A stretch of 64,000 bases of DNA from Wuchereria bancrofti (taxonomy: Eukaryota > Nematoda > Chromadorea > Rhabditida > Onchocercidae), in contig SSBO01000013.1 of the NCBI GenBank assembly GCA_005281725.1, positions 1,583,142-1,647,141 on the forward strand, in the 5' to 3' direction. The notes beneath the pieces are model-generated. The model did not search any database. It was not told the origin of the DNA and was given only the letters and a program-made list of their open reading frames with translations. The position numbers were made by a program, and so were the translations under genes. How positions within the stretch are numbered: position 1 is the first letter of the stretch; each line of letters begins with the position of its first letter. Below are positions 61,563-64,000 of this stretch, piece by piece.

Positions 61563-61582
61563 GTTATCTTATAAGATAACTT
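61563..61582. promoter_or_regulatory. Perfect 20-bp palindrome with paired GATA cores
   Basis: AGTTATCTTATAAGATAACT equals its own reverse complement and contains TTATC and GATAA half-sites. It lies between the collagen-like gene and the tyrosine kinase 3' end. Confidence 0.4.
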
Positions 61583-61720
61583 TTTTTCTTGCATTTGCAA
61601 ATTTTTCATTGTATATATGCTTACATTTTGCATGCATTTGTGCAGATAACGTGCGAATTATTTTATTAATTATTTTATCAATGAATAGTTTTCCTTTCTT
61701 TCTTATATCACAGATATCAA

Positions 61721-64000
61721 TCAAGTTTTCATACTTCTCAGTGATTTAAATATTTTACTAAAATCCGGTCGTTCATCAGGATTTTTAGCCCAACATTGTT
61801 GCACTAATTTGACTACACCAGATGGTGTGTCCTGTAACATATAACAAATATTTAAACCGGATAATGTTTTCCTGTAATATATAACAATTTAATGATTTAA
61901 AAAAAAATTCAATAATATATATTTTTTTAATACCTTTGGCATTTCCATTCGATAATTTTGTACGACAATTTTTGCACGTGTTTGAATATTTGTTAATCCT
62001 GGATAGGGCTCTGAACCATCGGAATAAATTTCCCAGACAAGTACACCGTATGACCAAACATCAGTTTTATTTGAGTAAACTTTTTGTTGCATTGTTTCTG
62101 GTGCTAACCATTTAACTGGCACCTATTTTAGATTTTTCATTTTTTTTTTCTTAAATCTCTTCTTTCTTCCTTTCATAAAAAATTATTGAGTGTTGTAAGA
62201 AAAAAAAATGTAAAGTATATATTTAAATTGCAATATTTAAATGTAGAATACTTAAATTTTATATTCATCCAGTTATTTTCAATTATTCGCATTTTCTTGT
62301 AATATAATTGCAGTAAATTCAAATTTTGTTGTAGCAAAAGTTAAATCAGTTGTCAATTTTTTAAATTATTATAATTGATCTGATTTCTAATTAATTCAGT
62401 ATCAAAAATGAATATTTCTTTAATTTCGGTTAACACTTTAAAAGTTATTAAATACCAAATATATTGAAGTTAGCTAATAGCTCACCTTACAAATTGCTAC
62501 ACCCTACTACAATATTAATTTAAGCTATGAGAAGAAGCTAATTAGTATTTTCTCACCTTGCTTGAAATTTACTTAAAATCCAATATTTCATTCATTTTAT
62601 ATAAATACAATAAAATTAAAGATTTATGTAAATGCAAGGGAAAAATGTCAAATTGAATTAGAAAGCTATCAATGTATTCTAATTAAGAAAAAGAAAATAT
62701 AATGAAATAAAATCGATTTTTGCCTTTTTAGTTACATAATTTTCATTCATTCTATTCAATTCATTTCCTTTCCTACCAAATTTATATAGCATATATTTGC
62801 CTAATTATGCTAATTTATAATTTTTGTTTATACAATCTTATTTTATTGCTTTTCTAATTTAAATTATTCCTATAATTATCCGTATAAAATTTACCTAATA
62901 ATGATCCTTCTCATTTTTGAATGCTTATTTAAAAAGCATATTCCTGAACATTCATTCATTCATTCATTCATTCATTCATTCATTCATTCATTCATTCATT
63001 CATTCATTCATTCATTCGTTTCATTCGTTTCATTCATTCATTCATTCATTCATTCATTCATTCATTCATTCATTCATTCATTCATTCATTCATTCATTCA
63101 TTCATTCATTCATTCATTCATTCATTCATTCATTCATTCATTCATTCATTCATTCATTCATTCATTCATTCATTCATTCATTCATTCATTCATTCATTCA
63201 TTCATTCATTCATTCATTCATTCATTCATTCATTCATTCATTCATTCATTCATTCATTCATTCATTCATTCATTCATTCATTCATTCATTCATTCATTCA
63301 TTCATTCATTCATTCATTCATTCATTCATTCATTCATTCATTCATTCATTCATTCATTCATTCATTCATTCATTCATTCATTCATTCATTCATTCATTCA
63401 TTCATTCATTCATTCATTCATTCATTCATTCATTCATTCATTCATTCATTCATTCATTCATTCATTCATTCATTCATTCATTCATTCATTCAATTCATTC
63501 ATTCAATCATTCATTCATTCATTCATTCATTCATTCATTCATTCATTCATTCATTCATTCATTCATTCATTCATTCATTCATTCATTCATTCATTCATTC
63601 ATTCATTCATTCATTCATTCATTCATTCATTCATTCATTCATTCATTCATTCATTCATTCATTCATTCATTCATTCATTCATTCATTCATTCGTTTCATT
63701 CGTTTCATTCAATTCACTCAATTCATTCATAACTGATGAAGAAAAATAAATGATGAAACATTACCTTTTCTAATTTTTCATCCTGTACAATGAGACGATC
63801 ATCAGACATGCCAAAATCGCTAATTTTCACGTCAAGTTTACCACTTAGTAAAACGTTACGTGCAGCAATATCACGATGAATACATTTTTGCTTATGTAAA
63901 TAAGCCATTCCATCTGCTGCTTCAATTGTAAAACGCAGTTTCGTTGCTAATGCTACCTTTCCTTTCTCTTTTCGTAGATATGATAATAATGATCCACCTA
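61721..64000 (-). CDS. Fer/Fes-like non-receptor tyrosine kinase, C-terminal part (cut by window end)
   Basis: Three minus-strand exons are visible: 63765 to beyond 64000, 61934-62122 and 61721-61831, ending at TGA 61721. They read GGSLLSYLRKEKGK, the tyrosine-kinase catalytic loop IHRDIAARN, DFG in KISDFGMSDD, then VPVKWLAPE and SYGVLVWEIYSDG. Next come TRAKIVVQNYRMEMPK and CWAKNPDERPDFSKIF. The TRAKIVVQ-type segment is typical of the expanded nematode SH2 (Fer-like) kinase family. It phosphorylates protein tyrosines, probably in the cytosol; the SH2 domain would lie outside the window. No tyrosine occurs between DFG and APE, where an autophosphorylation Tyr is usual. The tail after the kinase domain is very short (about six residues). 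Confidence 0.88.
62949..63731. repeat. Very long (TTCA)n tetranucleotide microsatellite in a kinase intron
   Basis: Nearly pure CATT/TTCA repeats run for about 780 bases inside the intron between the two kinase exons. Interruptions include the same CGTTTCATTCGTTTCATTC phrase near both ends (63017-63035 and 63692-63710) and AATTC/AATC slips near 63491-63507. Because the period is four, all frames are open, producing long SFIH-repeat frames that are not genes. Confidence 0.97.

Noticed and set aside
62901..63749. Open frames of 282 and 271 codons with SFIH repeats
   Set aside because: They are translations of the (TTCA)n array. A period-four repeat without stop words is open in every frame, and the region is an intron of the kinase on the other strand.

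Overview
The window is AT-rich animal DNA from a nematode. The genes are intron-rich, with long T-runs, GTAAGT-type donors and TTTCAG/TTTTAG acceptors. Encoded proteins match nematode families: an aquaglyceroporin, a CS-domain hydroxyacyl-CoA dehydratase (hpo-8/HACD3 type), a GCK-III kinase (gck-1 type), AMP deaminase, a Fer/Fes-like tyrosine kinase, small collagen-like proteins and a six-cysteine secreted protein. Introns of a few hundred bases and the composition would suit a clade III (filaria-like) worm, but that placement is an impression. There is no bacterial, viral, CRISPR or rRNA content, and I found no tRNA.

Layout. 1-2974: one small secreted six-cysteine gene shown twice because of an unmerged contig overlap. 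2975-4143: spacer with a strong inverted repeat and a relic of an aquaporin exon. 4144-8324 (-): aquaglyceroporin, six exons, 278 aa. 8325-17434: mostly non-coding AT-rich DNA with two more duplicated contig overlaps, minisatellites and one patch of broken coding-like sequence (12.5-14.2 kb). 17435-21996 (-): HACD3-like dehydratase, eleven exons, 386 aa, with a contig join inside it. 22-28.5 kb: long spacer with a few tiny ORFs. 28519-38943 (+): gck-1-like kinase, twelve coding exons, about 570 aa, opened by two very small coding exons. 38944-41292: spacer. 41293-52693 (-): AMP deaminase, nineteen exons, 927 aa, with three GC-AG introns. 52694-57800: repeat-rich spacer. 57801-58524 (+) and 59913-60977 (-): two convergent mini-collagen genes, each with exactly 14 Gly-X-Y triplets. 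61721-64000 (-): C-terminal half of a tyrosine kinase whose intron holds a (TTCA)n array of about 0.78 kb.

The genes are unrelated in function, and nothing suggests an operon or gene cluster. The most unusual points are: four single-N joins flanked by exact direct repeats (assembly overlaps that create false duplicate genes and exons); the three GC-AG introns in one gene; a missing AG at one HACD splice acceptor; the paired mini-collagens; and a kinase activation segment with no tyrosine. I did not find a convincing new biological system. All gene models come from reading splice sites and reading frame by eye, supported by remembered family similarity; no search was run.
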